This document shows positions 8,870-17,887 of a DNA stretch of 64,000 nucleotides, in pieces; position 1 is the stretch's first letter; every line of letters begins with the position of its first letter. The position numbers and the translations under genes are program-made. The DNA is from Fervidibacillus halotolerans (GTDB taxonomy: Bacteria; Bacillota; Bacilli; Bacillales; Caldibacillaceae). The notes below the pieces were generated by a model, which did no database searches, was not told where the DNA came from, and was given only the letters and a program-made list of their open reading frames with translations. The stretch lies in NCBI RefSeq assembly GCF_026547205.1, contig NZ_CP106877.1, positions 822,001 through 886,000 on the forward strand, in the 5' to 3' direction.

Positions 8870-9709
8870 ATGACGATAAAAATTGTAACGGATTCAAGCG
8901 CAGACTTGGATCAAGAGACGATTGCCAAATGGGATATCCATGTGATCTCCCATATGATTGAGATGGACGGCAAACAATACTTGGATCGGGTGAATATTAC
9001 CCCAACGGATTGTCTGGAATATATGAAACATTCACCGAATGTACCCAAAACATCCCAACCGTCAATCGGTACCTTTTTACAATTGTATGAAAGTTTAACG
9101 GCAGATGGAAGTGAAGTGCTGTCGATTCATATTTCTGGTCAATTAAGTGGAACTGTAAGTACTGCCCATATGGCAGCCAATCAAGTAGATGGTCAAGTAA
9201 CGGTTTACGATTCCCACTTTTTATCAAAAACCCTATCTTTTCAAGTCATCGAAGCGGCAAAAATGGCAAAGGAAGGGAAAACCGTCCGAGAAATTATCGA
9301 ACGTTTAGAAAAAATCCGAGAAAATTCGAGATTGTATGTTGTTTTAGATACGTTGGAATATTTGAATAAAGGGGGACGAATCGGGAAGGGAAAAGCATTG
9401 CTCGGTTCCCTTTTAAAAATTAAACCGATCGCTGCCATTCATGAAGGGATTTACACACCAATTGCAACGGTGAGAAATTACAATCAAGCGATGAAACATA
9501 TGTTGCAATTGATGCGGGAAGATACGCAAGGGAAAGTTATTAAAGCGATCTCTGTCGGCCATGCGGGAGGTCTGAAACGGGCGACCCAATTGAAAAATAA
9601 AATCCTGGAACTTTATGAAAATGTAACGATTCAAATTCATGAAACAACACCGATTATTAGTACCCATACCGGTCCGGAAACGGTTGGACTTATGTACTTT
9701 TTTGAATAA
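8870..9709 (+). CDS. DegV family fatty-acid-binding protein
   Basis: A 279-aa cytosolic DegV protein. Members bind a fatty acid and act as FakB-type partners of the fatty acid kinase FakA in Gram-positives. Visible features are the N-terminal IVTDSSADLD, the ligand-binding region PKTSQPS and LSIHISGQLSGT, and the C-terminal HEAT-like ITVGHAGG equivalent (SVGHAGGLKRATQL) plus GPETVGLMYF. It is 23 bases downstream of the SRAP gene and followed by a terminator, so it closes this operon. Which fatty acid it prefers cannot be read from sequence. Confidence 0.92.
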   Translation: MTIKIVTDSSADLDQETIAKWDIHVISHMIEMDGKQYLDRVNITPTDCLEYMKHSPNVPKTSQPSIGTFLQLYESLTADGSEVLSIHISGQLSGTVSTAHMAANQVDGQVTVYDSHFLSKTLSFQVIEAAKMAKEGKTVREIIERLEKIRENSRLYVVLDTLEYLNKGGRIGKGKALLGSLLKIKPIAAIHEGIYTPIATVRNYNQAMKHMLQLMREDTQGKVIKAISVGHAGGLKRATQLKNKILELYENVTIQIHETTPIISTHTGPETVGLMYFFE

Positions 9710-9737
9710 AGGACTTATTACTATCGGATGTTAAAGG

Positions 9738-9769
9738 GGAGAAAGAGAATTCTTTACTCCTCTTTTTTT
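9738..9769 (+). terminator. Terminator after degV-type gene
   Basis: Stem GGAGAAAGA paired with TCTTTACTCC (one bulge) around a short AAT loop, followed by TCTTTTTTT. It separates the thyA-dfrA-SRAP-DegV unit from the sco gene. Confidence 0.8.
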
Positions 9770-9955
9770 GTTCACTCTGAAGGATTTTCCCCATTCTAAC
9801 CATTGGTTTAGGTAAAAAAACATATCAAGCTACGTGGATATTTGCCATTTCCGTCTTCTTTTGAAAACGTTTGACTGAAAACGGTAGCGCCCGGAATCAA
9901 TCTCAGAAAAAAATAAGGATGTAATGGAGAGGATAAAAACATAATCGTCAAAAAC

Positions 9956-9984
9956 TTGACACATATGTTTAAGTTTAATATTTT
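9956..9984 (+). promoter_or_regulatory. Probable sigma-A promoter of the sco gene
   Basis: TTGACA, 17-bp spacer, TATTTT. It lies about 60 bases upstream of the sco ribosome binding site in an otherwise empty 330-base gap. Confidence 0.55.
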
Positions 9985-10042
9985 TTCTTTCCTTTTATAT
10001 TTGTTACAATAATTTTGAAAAAAGGGAGTGGGGGAATGGACA

Positions 10043-10618
10043 TTGAAAACAAGGATGTTATTCGTTTTTCTCTCCGTAGTTTTACTACTTTCTGCTTGTG
10101 GGGGGAAAATCGAGAATAGGAAAAATTGGCCATTAGAATCCTTTGAACATACGGATCATAATGGTATGCCTTTTAAAAAGGAGGATTTATCGGGGAAAGT
10201 TTGGGTTGCTAGTTTTATTTTTACGAATTGTGAAACGGTATGTCCACCAATTACGGCTAATATGGCTAGAATTCAACGGATGTTTGCAGAAGAAAAATTA
10301 GAAGATGCCCATCTCGTATCCTTTAGCGTTGACCCGGAAGTGGACAAGCCGGAAGATTTAAAGGTCTTTGCCCAAAAATTCACCGATAATTTGGAAAACT
10401 GGCATTTTTTAACAGGCTATACCCAAACGTATATTGAACAATTTGCTAAAGAAAATTTTAAATTATACGTATATAAGCCGAAAAATGACGATCAAGTGAT
10501 GCATGGAACGGATATTTTTCTCATCGATCAGGAGGGAACGATCGTTAAGTATTACGATGGATTAGACGTTCCATATGAAGAAATTTTGCACGATGTGAAA
10601 ATTTTATTAGGAAAATAG
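10043..10618 (+). CDS. ypmQ: SCO family copper-binding lipoprotein
   Basis: A lipoprotein of the Sco/PrrC family that assists CuA-site assembly in cytochrome c oxidase outside the membrane. The start is taken as TTG 10043, eight bases behind GGGAGTGGGGG; an in-frame GTG at 10028 would add five residues. The signal sequence ends with the lipobox LLSACGGK. The copper ligands CETVC (in FTNCETVCPPITANM) and the distal His (MHGTDIFLID) are present in a thioredoxin fold. It heads the ypmQ-ypmR-ypmS neighbourhood conserved in Bacillus, and is followed by its own terminator. Confidence 0.92.
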   Translation: MKTRMLFVFLSVVLLLSACGGKIENRKNWPLESFEHTDHNGMPFKKEDLSGKVWVASFIFTNCETVCPPITANMARIQRMFAEEKLEDAHLVSFSVDPEVDKPEDLKVFAQKFTDNLENWHFLTGYTQTYIEQFAKENFKLYVYKPKNDDQVMHGTDIFLIDQEGTIVKYYDGLDVPYEEILHDVKILLGK

Positions 10619-10629
10619 AACCGATGATT

Positions 10630-10661
10630 AAAAGCAGATTCCTATTTAGGGCTGCTTTTTT
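10630..10661 (+). terminator. Terminator after sco
   Basis: Stem AAAAGCAG/CTGCTTTT with a 14-nt loop, running into a T-rich tract. Confidence 0.75.
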
Positions 10662-10743
10662 TCGTTTTTTCCCCGGTTTATTTGTTATAATAATGAAAAT
10701 GACTTTTGTTAACGGTCGAAATCAGTGAAGTTGGTGAAACAAA

Positions 10744-11562
10744 ATGAAGCGCATCCTTGTTTTTATTTTTCTTTTATTGTTAGTGGGTTGTACAGATCGA
10801 GCGAACGCATTCGACTTTCATGCAGAAAAACAATGGATGGAAGAGATGAAACAACCTTTGCCCGCATATTTTTTACCAAAGACATTGAATATCGTCGCTT
10901 TGGGTGATTCGTTAACGCAAGGAGTTGGGGATGAAAGCGCCAGAGGAGGCTACGTATTTTATTTGGAACAATATTTAACCGAATTAAAAGGGGTTAAGGA
11001 CGTTCAAATTGATAACTTTGGTGTGAAAGGTCATCGTAGTGATCAACTTCTTTCACGATTGAATAAGGAAGAGATAAAGACGAAGATTGAACAGGCTGAC
11101 CTCGTGTTAATGACGATCGGTGGAAACGATATTATGAAAGTTGTAAAGGAAAATATTTTTCATTTGAAAATGGAAGATTTTCAAGCGAGACAGGAGATTT
11201 TTGAAACGAATTTGAAGAATATTTTTGACTTAATCAAAGAATATAATTCGGAAAGTACGATTTTTTTAATCGGTTTATATAATCCTTTTTCCTATTGGTT
11301 CTCCGATATTCCCCAATTACAGGAAATCGTACAAAATTGGAACGAAACTGGTAAACAGGTCACCTCCCTTTACGAACAAAGTTACTTCGTCCCGATTGAT
11401 GAGATTTTTTCCACCGATCGGTTGGATCTTTTATATGAAGATCAATTTCATCCGAATGGACGCGGGTATGAACTCATTGCCCAAACGGTATTTTCTTTCC
11501 TTCAAAATGAAGTGGTGACCGATGAGAATAACGAATGGTTTTTAGAGAGGGAAGATGAATAA
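10744..11562 (+). CDS. ypmR: SGNH/GDSL hydrolase lipoprotein YpmR
   Basis: A 272-aa extracytoplasmic esterase/lipase-like protein. The signal peptide ends in LLLLVGCTDR, a lipobox. SGNH blocks are present: block I GDSLTQGVGDES with the nucleophile Ser, block III TIGGNDI with Gly/Asn for the oxyanion hole, and block V DQFHPNGRGY with the catalytic Asp and His. The ATG start follows GGTGAAAC. The next gene, ypmS, begins at or just after its stop codon, so they are an operon as in B. subtilis. The natural substrate is not known. Confidence 0.9.
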   Translation: MKRILVFIFLLLLVGCTDRANAFDFHAEKQWMEEMKQPLPAYFLPKTLNIVALGDSLTQGVGDESARGGYVFYLEQYLTELKGVKDVQIDNFGVKGHRSDQLLSRLNKEEIKTKIEQADLVLMTIGGNDIMKVVKENIFHLKMEDFQARQEIFETNLKNIFDLIKEYNSESTIFLIGLYNPFSYWFSDIPQLQEIVQNWNETGKQVTSLYEQSYFVPIDEIFSTDRLDLLYEDQFHPNGRGYELIAQTVFSFLQNEVVTDENNEWFLEREDE

Positions 11563-11563
11563 C

Positions 11564-12145
11564 ATGAGCAAATGGAATTGGAAAAAGGCTTTTTTTCTTC
11601 TTTTATTTATAAATATTCTCATACTTATAACGTTTTCTGTAATTATCTTTATTTCGCCCGATAATCGGTCTTTTACTATCCAAAAACAGGAGCAGATTGG
11701 TGAGCCCGTGTTTCACTTGCAAACGACAAAGGAAGAATTGAACGGATTTATAAATCACTATTTGGAAAAGGAATTAGGTGATAGTCCGATCGATTATACA
11801 GTCCTTTTAACCGAACAAGTGGAATTAATTGGTCAATTGCCCGTTTTTGATCGAAAAGTACAGATGACATTAACATTTGTCCCTGAAGCGCTGGAAAATG
11901 GCGATATTTTGTTAACACAAAAGTCGATTCGCATCGGACAATTAAATTTACCTGTTACGTATGTGATGAATGTGGTGAATAAGTCTTACAAATTTCCTGA
12001 ATGGGTAGAACTGTATCCGAATGAACGGGTAATCTATATCCATTTAACAAAAATGAAATTAAAAAATGATTTACGCATTATGGCAAAAACCATTGATTTA
12101 GAAAATGATCTTTTAGAGTTTTCCGTCCGTTTAGACGATCAATAG
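11564..12145 (+). CDS. ypmS: Membrane-anchored protein YpmS (DUF2140)
   Basis: About 193 aa with one N-terminal transmembrane anchor (AFFLLLFINILILITFSVII) and a large extracytoplasmic domain. The family pattern of YpmS is clear: FHLQTTKEELNGFINHYL, then GQLPVFDRKVQMTLTFVPEALENGDILL and LPVTYVMN-V-KSYKFPEWVELYPNERVIYIHL. The ATG at 11564 is chosen because the ATG at 11555, inside the ypmR end, is only three bases from the ribosome site. Function is unknown; it is always near the SGNH lipoprotein gene. Confidence 0.87.
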   Translation: MSKWNWKKAFFLLLFINILILITFSVIIFISPDNRSFTIQKQEQIGEPVFHLQTTKEELNGFINHYLEKELGDSPIDYTVLLTEQVELIGQLPVFDRKVQMTLTFVPEALENGDILLTQKSIRIGQLNLPVTYVMNVVNKSYKFPEWVELYPNERVIYIHLTKMKLKNDLRIMAKTIDLENDLLEFSVRLDDQ

Positions 12146-12175
12146 GAGGGGCAGTTCAAAAAAGCACAGCCCCTC
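12146..12175 (+). terminator. Hairpin behind ypmS
   Basis: Seven-bp stem GAGGGGC/GCCCCTC with a 16-nt loop, only three bases past the ypmS stop, followed by a pyrimidine-rich but not pure T run (TCTTCC). A second hairpin GGGACTG/CAGTCCC lies at 12312-12331, next to the 3' end of the convergent rsmF gene. Together they probably stop transcription from both sides. Confidence 0.55.
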
Positions 12176-12341
12176 TCTTCCTAAATGAAAGTCGATTCAT
12201 GTCATTTCGGTAGTGACACTTTCCGCGTACACGGCCGAGCCCTATAGAATCGGAAGCTCGACTGTGGGGTCTTCGAATCGGATAGCCTTCACTTTTCCTT
12301 TCATTAACTTTGGGACTGAACGGACAGTCCCTTTATTTCAT

Positions 12342-13742
12342 CTATTTTTCTACCACTGGAATATTTTCCTTCATCCATCGTAAGCCTTTCGGATAGTAAT
12401 TTTTTATGATAGATTGTACAACCTTACCCCAGCCTAAGGGGAAGCCGTCTACAGTAATCAAAGTCCATCCGTTTTTTAAATCCTTTGCAGGTAATGTTTC
12501 TCCTTTGATATAACGAATCCAATTGGTTTCGTCGCTCGCCAATTCCAATACATGATTTACCTGTTCTTTTTTCAGCGTTAATCCGAGGGCGTGATTCGGT
12601 TCAAATCGATTTTTTTTCAATTCGCCAAGATGTACACCTGCTCGAAGTACTTTTAAACCGGTTAAATCGGGGCAATAATCTGGGAGATGATGGAGGACGT
12701 TTCCAAAGTTCACGATGTTTGAAAACATTCGATCTCCGAACATTTCCCGTTCAAACTCGAAATATAAATGAAATGGTTTCTTGTTTTTCGGGATTTTAAA
12801 CGTTTTTACATCCGATGAAGGGGCAGGAGCGCTTTTTTTCATTTTAGCAACAAAATGGCCCTCCCCATCTAATTTATGTGGCCATAGTCTAGCCGTTTTT
12901 TTCAATTCCTCCCTTTTCGTTCGACTCCATTCCGGTCGTCCGTTTTCGATTCCCTTTCCTTTTTCAATATCGATTAACTCCATATTTGGATATTGATCCA
13001 AAAATCGTTCGATCACTTGTTCGTTTTCTTCGGGTGAAAAGGTACATGTGGAGTAAACGAGAATACCGTCTTCCCTTAACATTTGAACAGCAGCATCTAA
13101 AATGTTCATTTGATTCTTTTGACAGGCCAATACATGTTGTTCACTCCAGTACTCGATGGCTTCCGGATCTTTACGAAACATTCCCTCTCCAGAACAAGGG
13201 GCATCGACTATGATTTTATCAAAATAAGAAGGAAAGTGCTGGGCAAGTCTTTCTGGCGTTTCATTCGTTACGATTGCATTTTGGAGCCCAAACCTTTCCA
13301 CATTTTCCGATAATACTTTCGCCCGTTTCGGATGAATTTCATTAGCGACTAAAATCCCCTGTTGTTTTAAACTTGCTCCGATTTGGGTCGTTTTTCCTCC
13401 AGGAGCCGCACATAAGTCGAGCACCTTTTCACCTGGTTTGACATCGAGTAATGGGGCGACGAACATGGCACTCGGTTCTTGTATATAATAAACCCCAGCG
13501 AAATGATATGGATGTTTACCTGGTTCGTATTTTTCCAATGAATAATAGTAGCCATTTTCGACAAAGGGAATGTTTTTTAAAGGAAATGGACTTTGTTTTT
13601 CCCATTGTTCTGATTGAATTTTTAACGGGTTTATTCGAAGTCCACCGAGACGTGTTTCTTTATATGTAGCAAAAAAATCCTCCGCTTCATCCTTTAGTAA
13701 GTCGTTCATTTTTTTTACAAAACCATCAGGTAACTTCTTCAT
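12342..13742 (-). CDS. rsmF: RsmF-type rRNA m5C methyltransferase
   Basis: A 466-aa NOL1/NOP2/Sun family enzyme that methylates cytosine-5 in 16S rRNA. The SAM-binding motif VLDLCAAPGGKTTQIG, motif IV DAPCSGEGMFRKD with the releasing cysteine, and motif VI VYSTCTFSPEENE with the catalytic cysteine are all intact. The C-terminal extension (LKVLRAGVHLGELKKNRFEPNHAL and VDGFPLGWGK) is the RsmF/YebU PUA-like domain. The start has AAAGGAG at proper spacing. It is monocistronic and divergent from msrA. Confidence 0.92.
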   Translation of the reverse strand: MKKLPDGFVKKMNDLLKDEAEDFFATYKETRLGGLRINPLKIQSEQWEKQSPFPLKNIPFVENGYYYSLEKYEPGKHPYHFAGVYYIQEPSAMFVAPLLDVKPGEKVLDLCAAPGGKTTQIGASLKQQGILVANEIHPKRAKVLSENVERFGLQNAIVTNETPERLAQHFPSYFDKIIVDAPCSGEGMFRKDPEAIEYWSEQHVLACQKNQMNILDAAVQMLREDGILVYSTCTFSPEENEQVIERFLDQYPNMELIDIEKGKGIENGRPEWSRTKREELKKTARLWPHKLDGEGHFVAKMKKSAPAPSSDVKTFKIPKNKKPFHLYFEFEREMFGDRMFSNIVNFGNVLHHLPDYCPDLTGLKVLRAGVHLGELKKNRFEPNHALGLTLKKEQVNHVLELASDETNWIRYIKGETLPAKDLKNGWTLITVDGFPLGWGKVVQSIIKNYYPKGLRWMKENIPVVEK

Positions 13743-13870
13743 ATTTTACTCCTTTCGCATATTTATCTTTATTCTAACAGAAATTTCATTTAAAGGATTT
13801 TTTCATAAATGATTTTACTAACGCCTTAATTTTTATTACAATCATAAAAAAGAGAAAAGGAGGGTGACTT

Positions 13871-14407
13871 GTGCAAAGGAAGTTGGAAAAGGCGACCTTT
13901 GCTGGAGGTTGTTTTTGGTGTATGGTCAAGCCCTTTGATGAAATGGATGGAATACATGAAGTGATTTCAGGATATACGGGAGGACATACCGAACACCCTT
14001 CTTATGAAGAGGTTTGTTCAGGTACGACCGGTCATTATGAAGCTGTTCAAATTACTTATAATCCTGATTGGATTAGTTACAGACGTTTGTTAGATATTTA
14101 TTGGAAACAAATTGATCCGACCGATGCAGGCGGTCAGTTTTATGATCGGGGCAGTTCCTATCGTACCGCCATTTTCTATCATAATGAACAACAAAAAAAA
14201 GAAGCGGAACAATCAAAACGGGAATTGGAATTAAGTGGTCGATTCAAAGGGGAAATCGTAACCCCGATTCTTCCTGCCAAACCCTTTTATCCTGCAGAAG
14301 AAGAACATCAATTTTATTATAAAAAACACCCCACTCATTACGAGCGGTATTTTATCGGGTCCGGAAGAAAATCCTTTATTGAAAAACATTGGGGGAGAAT
14401 CGAATGA
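13871..14407 (+). CDS. msrA: Peptide methionine sulfoxide reductase MsrA
   Basis: A 178-aa enzyme reducing methionine-S-sulfoxide in proteins. The catalytic motif GGCFWC has its reactive Cys at residue 14. Further conserved elements are [39 protein letters not shown] and the C-terminal [16 protein letters not shown]. The GTG start is behind AGGAGGGTGA. The stop overlaps the msrB start by 4 bases (ATGA). Only 178 residues long, it lacks the C-terminal resolving cysteines of longer MsrA forms. Confidence 0.96.
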   Translation: MQRKLEKATFAGGCFWCMVKPFDEMDGIHEVISGYTGGHTEHPSYEEVCSGTTGHYEAVQITYNPDWISYRRLLDIYWKQIDPTDAGGQFYDRGSSYRTAIFYHNEQQKKEAEQSKRELELSGRFKGEIVTPILPAKPFYPAEEEHQFYYKKHPTHYERYFIGSGRKSFIEKHWGRIE

Positions 14408-14847
14408 AAGAAAAGGAAGAACGATTGAAACAACTGACTCCAATCCAATATGAAGTTACACAAAAAAATGGGACCGAACCTCCATTTCAAAATGAATATT
14501 GGGATTGTTTTGAAGAGGGAATTTATGTCGATGTGATTTCCGGAAAACCATTATTTAGTTCGAAAGATAAATTCGATGCCGGATGTGGATGGCCAAGTTT
14601 TACGAAACCGATTGTTCATGAAGAAATTGTAGAAAAAATCGATCGCAGCTACAACATGATTCGTACAGAGGTTCGAAGTAAAACGGCTGATTCCCATCTC
14701 GGTCATGTGTTTACCGATGGTCCTTTACCAACAGGACTTCGATATTGTATCAATTCTGCTGCTTTACGGTTTATTCCGAAAAAGGATTTGGAAAAAGAAG
14801 GGTATGGGGAGTATTTAAAACTTTTTGAAGACAGGAAAGAAAAATAA
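14404..14847 (+). CDS. msrB: Peptide methionine-R-sulfoxide reductase MsrB
   Basis: A 147-aa enzyme reducing methionine-R-sulfoxide. Motifs: [28 protein letters not shown] and the catalytic [11 protein letters not shown]. The zinc-binding CxxC pairs of some MsrB proteins are missing ([11 protein letters not shown]), so this is the non-zinc form. ATG 14404 is chosen: it has GGGGGAG six bases upstream and overlaps the msrA stop, giving translational coupling; a TTG 15 bases earlier is less likely. Confidence 0.95.
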   Translation: MKEKEERLKQLTPIQYEVTQKNGTEPPFQNEYWDCFEEGIYVDVISGKPLFSSKDKFDAGCGWPSFTKPIVHEEIVEKIDRSYNMIRTEVRSKTADSHLGHVFTDGPLPTGLRYCINSAALRFIPKKDLEKEGYGEYLKLFEDRKEK

Positions 14848-14872
14848 ATATATTTTGATAAGGTTGGTAGCC

Positions 14873-15103
14873 ATGGCAAAATCATTTTATCATTTTATAT
14901 TACGTTATCGAGGTACGGATGAAAAGGACGAAATGACGAAGTTTGCAAATCATGCGTATCATGACCATAGTTTTCCAAAAATGTCCGACTCCTATGACGA
15001 GTTGAGTCGGTATTTAGAAATGAATGGAGATTATCTCCCTTCCATGACCGTTTTTGATCGAGCTTGGGAATTGTATATCCAACTGGAAAAGGAAAGGGGA
15101 TAA
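14873..15103 (+). CDS. yozE: YozE family (UPF0346) small protein
   Basis: A 76-aa cytosolic protein. The start ATG 14873 with AAGGTTGG upstream gives the family length of about 74 residues; the longer open frame would overlap msrB. Conserved positions visible are SFYHFILRYRG, FANHAYHDHSFPK, YLEMNGDYLPSM and FDRAWELY. Function is unknown. The gene lies 26 bases after msrB and upstream of a YodN-like gene, a yozE/yodN pairing seen in B. subtilis. Confidence 0.9.
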   Translation: MAKSFYHFILRYRGTDEKDEMTKFANHAYHDHSFPKMSDSYDELSRYLEMNGDYLPSMTVFDRAWELYIQLEKERG

Positions 15104-15195
15104 TCTATTCCGATCTTCTTTCGCGCTGGCCTTTTCTCATTTTTTGTCCCTTATGCATATAATAGAAAAACCGTGAAAAGAAGGGGATGGGAGAC

Positions 15196-15843
15196 ATGAC
15201 TGAAAATGGACAGCCAAAATTTTGTATCGGTGATCTGGTGCTAATTGTTCATGAATCAACCGTAGGGAAAATCGTAAAATATTACTTCATCAATCAAAAA
15301 TGGTATTATTCCTTAGAAGGTCGGACCGAACTCTTTTTAGAAGACAGTCTTTCCCCCATCCGAGACAATCAGATGCAACATGAAAATCGAGAAAATATCC
15401 TGATTTCATATAAATTTCAGCTTGGCGACATCGTACAAGTAAAGGGATACGGGGAGGACCTATTTTTCATCATTGGTTTTCGTGTAGAGATATGGCGATA
15501 TAAAGATTCTGCTTGGGAAGACATTATTTACGAACTTTCTCGAATTAAAGACGGTCAATGGTTAGAAGCGTCAGAAGAAGAGTTGACATATATCACAAAT
15601 GAACAAAATGGAAAAAAATTATTGATGCAAAGATATCCAAGTGAAAAAAGGCAGCTACTTCAGCCTTCTAAACTAACAAATCAAGAAAAAAGAAAAACGA
15701 CCGATATCGATGAACTGTTAGACATGTACAATGATTACCAATATTTGTTTCTAAACTTTGGAGAAGCTAAATATAAAAAGAAAATGAAAGAAATTTTAAA
15801 AAAATTGGAGGCGTTGGCAAAAAGTCCTTTTCAGAAGGATTGA
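15196..15843 (+). CDS. Hypothetical protein, YodN-like
   Basis: About 215 aa, soluble. I assign it by position (next to yozE) and by its layout rather than by a firm motif. It contains two repeated SH3/Tudor-like units: residues near 10-50 (FCIGDLVLIVHESTVGKIV, WYYSLEG) and near 75-120 (FQLGDIVQVKGYGEDLFFIIG, AWEDIIYELSRI). A charged C-terminal helix (LLDMYNDYQYLFLNFGE then a Lys-rich stretch) follows. The start ATG 15196 has AAGGGG at 9-base spacing; the upstream ATG 15187 would overlap that site. Confidence 0.6.
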   Translation: MTENGQPKFCIGDLVLIVHESTVGKIVKYYFINQKWYYSLEGRTELFLEDSLSPIRDNQMQHENRENILISYKFQLGDIVQVKGYGEDLFFIIGFRVEIWRYKDSAWEDIIYELSRIKDGQWLEASEEELTYITNEQNGKKLLMQRYPSEKRQLLQPSKLTNQEKRKTTDIDELLDMYNDYQYLFLNFGEAKYKKKMKEILKKLEALAKSPFQKD

Positions 15844-16099
15844 TATTCAAATCCTTGTATTGTTCGATTACAGTCTTGGCGTGTAAACAAAACTTTTTTT
15901 AAAAGGTTCATTTATAAAGAAACGGGTTTGAAAGTAGCAATTGAAATGAGATGACTACTTTTTTTGCCAACGCGGTTTTTATTCCTTTGTAAAAATCATT
16001 TAAAAAAATGAACAGGACGATTACGGTTTTATTTTCTCATGAACATATGTTATAGTGAATGTGTAAAAATGAATGAAAAAGTTAGCAGGAGGATTAGCC

Positions 16100-16807
16100 A
16101 TGAGTGTACATATCGGAGCAAAAGAAAATGAAATTGCGGAAACGGTCCTATTACCAGGAGATCCACTACGGGCAAAGTATATCGCTGAAAACTTTTTAGA
16201 AAATGCGGTCCGTTATAACGAAGTAAGAAATATGTTCGGTTATACGGGTACATACAAAGGAAAAAGAATCTCTGTACAAGGGACAGGTATGGGTGTTCCT
16301 TCCATCTCCATTTACATTACCGAATTAATGCAAAGCTACAATGTTCAACAATTAATTCGGGTTGGTACGTGTGGAGCTATTCAAAAAGATGTAAAGGTTC
16401 GGGATGTGATTTTGGCGATGAGTGCATCCACCGACTCCCAAATCAATCGGAAAATTTTCGGTGGAGCGGTTGATTTCGCACCGACGGCCAACTTCGACTT
16501 GCTGAAAAAAGCGTATGATGCCGGGGCGGAAAGGAATTTAAATTTAAAAGTTGGAAACGTGTTCACCGCTGATCTCTTTTATGATGATCACGCAGAACAT
16601 GAAAAATGGGCAAAATACGGAATTTTAGCCCTTGAAATGGAATCTGCTGCGCTTTATACACTAGCTGCCAAATTCGGTCGAAAGGCATTATCTATTTTAA
16701 CCGTAAGCGACCATATCCTCACTGGAGAGGAAACGACCGCTGAAGAAAGACAAACATCCTTTAACGATATGATCGAAGTGGCCCTTGAAGCAGCAATTAA
16801 AGAATAA
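16100..16807 (+). CDS. deoD: Purine nucleoside phosphorylase DeoD
   Basis: A 235-aa PNP of the hexameric type (Pfam PNP_UDP_1), which splits purine nucleosides with phosphate for salvage. Signature regions are [48 protein letters not shown] and [14 protein letters not shown], then LTVSDHI with the catalytic Asp. The ATG at 16100 follows AGCAGGAGGA; a longer in-frame start at 16073 would place that site inside the gene. It is followed by a terminator and then yodJ, as in B. subtilis. Confidence 0.96.
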   Translation: MSVHIGAKENEIAETVLLPGDPLRAKYIAENFLENAVRYNEVRNMFGYTGTYKGKRISVQGTGMGVPSISIYITELMQSYNVQQLIRVGTCGAIQKDVKVRDVILAMSASTDSQINRKIFGGAVDFAPTANFDLLKKAYDAGAERNLNLKVGNVFTADLFYDDHAEHEKWAKYGILALEMESAALYTLAAKFGRKALSILTVSDHILTGEETTAEERQTSFNDMIEVALEAAIKE

Positions 16808-16823
16808 ATAAAAATAACAAATG

Positions 16824-16852
16824 ACCGACTCCTTTTGGGGTCGGTTATTTTT
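16824..16852 (+). terminator. Terminator after deoD
   Basis: Nine-bp stem ACCGACTCC/GGGGTCGGT (one G-T wobble) with a TTTT loop, followed by TATTTTT. Confidence 0.85.
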
Positions 16853-16978
16853 ATGAAACGATCCATCCACCTTATTTTTTCGAGGAAAAGTGAAGGGAAT
16901 GGAAAAATTTCTGTTTTTGTTTTAAAAATAGTGGTAAAATGATAAATGTTCATCGATTGAAACGGACAGGTGACTTTT

Positions 16979-17794
16979 ATGAAAAAAATTGTATTACTTT
17001 TAAGTGTTATCTTTTTTGTTTCCGGTTGTTCATCAAATCATGCGGTTGAAAAAAATCGTAACATCGTAGAAGAAGGGAAAAACAAACAGGAAACGACCAT
17101 AACAGAAACTGACCAATCGAATAGTGAAAGTAATGTGGCTCAAGAAATGGAAGAGGAAAATTCAGTTCCAGTCGTTTTTAATGAAACGGAAGTAATCGGA
17201 GATCAGATGGTTATTACAAATACCGATAATGTGATGATTTTAGTCAACAAAAAATTTGCCCTACCATCTGACTACACGCCAAAAGATTTAGTTCGTCCGA
17301 ATGTTGATTTTTCCTTCGGCGACCAAGATATTGAAAAAAGTTATATGCGAAAAGAAGCCGCCCGTGCCCTTGAAGCTCTTTTTCAAGAGGCAAAACAAGA
17401 AGGTTTAAGCCTGTTTGCCGTCTCCGGTTATCGTTCATATATTCGACAAGAACAAATTTTCCAATATGAGGTGGACGAAAAGGGAGAGGAAAGGGCGATT
17501 GAAGCTGTCGCTTATCCTGGTCATAGCGAACATCAAACGGGACTTGCTATGGATCTTACTTCTCCTGCTGTCGATTATTTACTGACTGAACAATTTGAAC
17601 AGACAAATGAAGGAAAATGGTTAAAAGAAAATGCCTACCGATTTGGTTTTATCCTTCGGTATCCAAAGGGAAAGGAAGATATTACCGGATACGAATATGA
17701 ACCGTGGCATTTTCGGTATGTTGGAGAACAAGTGGCAGAAGTCATTTATCAAAAGGGATGGACATTGGAAGAATTTTTTTTAAATGCCAAATAA
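16979..17794 (+). CDS. yodJ: D-alanyl-D-alanine carboxypeptidase lipoprotein (VanY/M15B)
   Basis: About 271 aa. A signal peptide ends in FFVSGCSSN, a lipobox, so the enzyme is anchored on the outer face of the membrane and trims peptidoglycan stem peptides. M15B zinc motifs: SGYRSYIRQEQIF, PGHSEHQTGLAMDLT (His and Asp ligands) and EPWHFRYVG (catalytic Glu and third His). Between anchor and domain is a low-complexity linker rich in E, T and N (residues 25-65). ATG 16979 is preferred over the GTG nine bases upstream, which lies in the AGGTGA site. Confidence 0.92.
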   Translation: MKKIVLLLSVIFFVSGCSSNHAVEKNRNIVEEGKNKQETTITETDQSNSESNVAQEMEEENSVPVVFNETEVIGDQMVITNTDNVMILVNKKFALPSDYTPKDLVRPNVDFSFGDQDIEKSYMRKEAARALEALFQEAKQEGLSLFAVSGYRSYIRQEQIFQYEVDEKGEERAIEAVAYPGHSEHQTGLAMDLTSPAVDYLLTEQFEQTNEGKWLKENAYRFGFILRYPKGKEDITGYEYEPWHFRYVGEQVAEVIYQKGWTLEEFFLNAK

Positions 17795-17887
17795 AACAAG
17801 ATTGATACTACTCAAATAATAAAAAAAATGATATCTTTATAAATAAATACGAAATGACTGTAAGTAAAGTCTGAAAGTGGTGAAAAA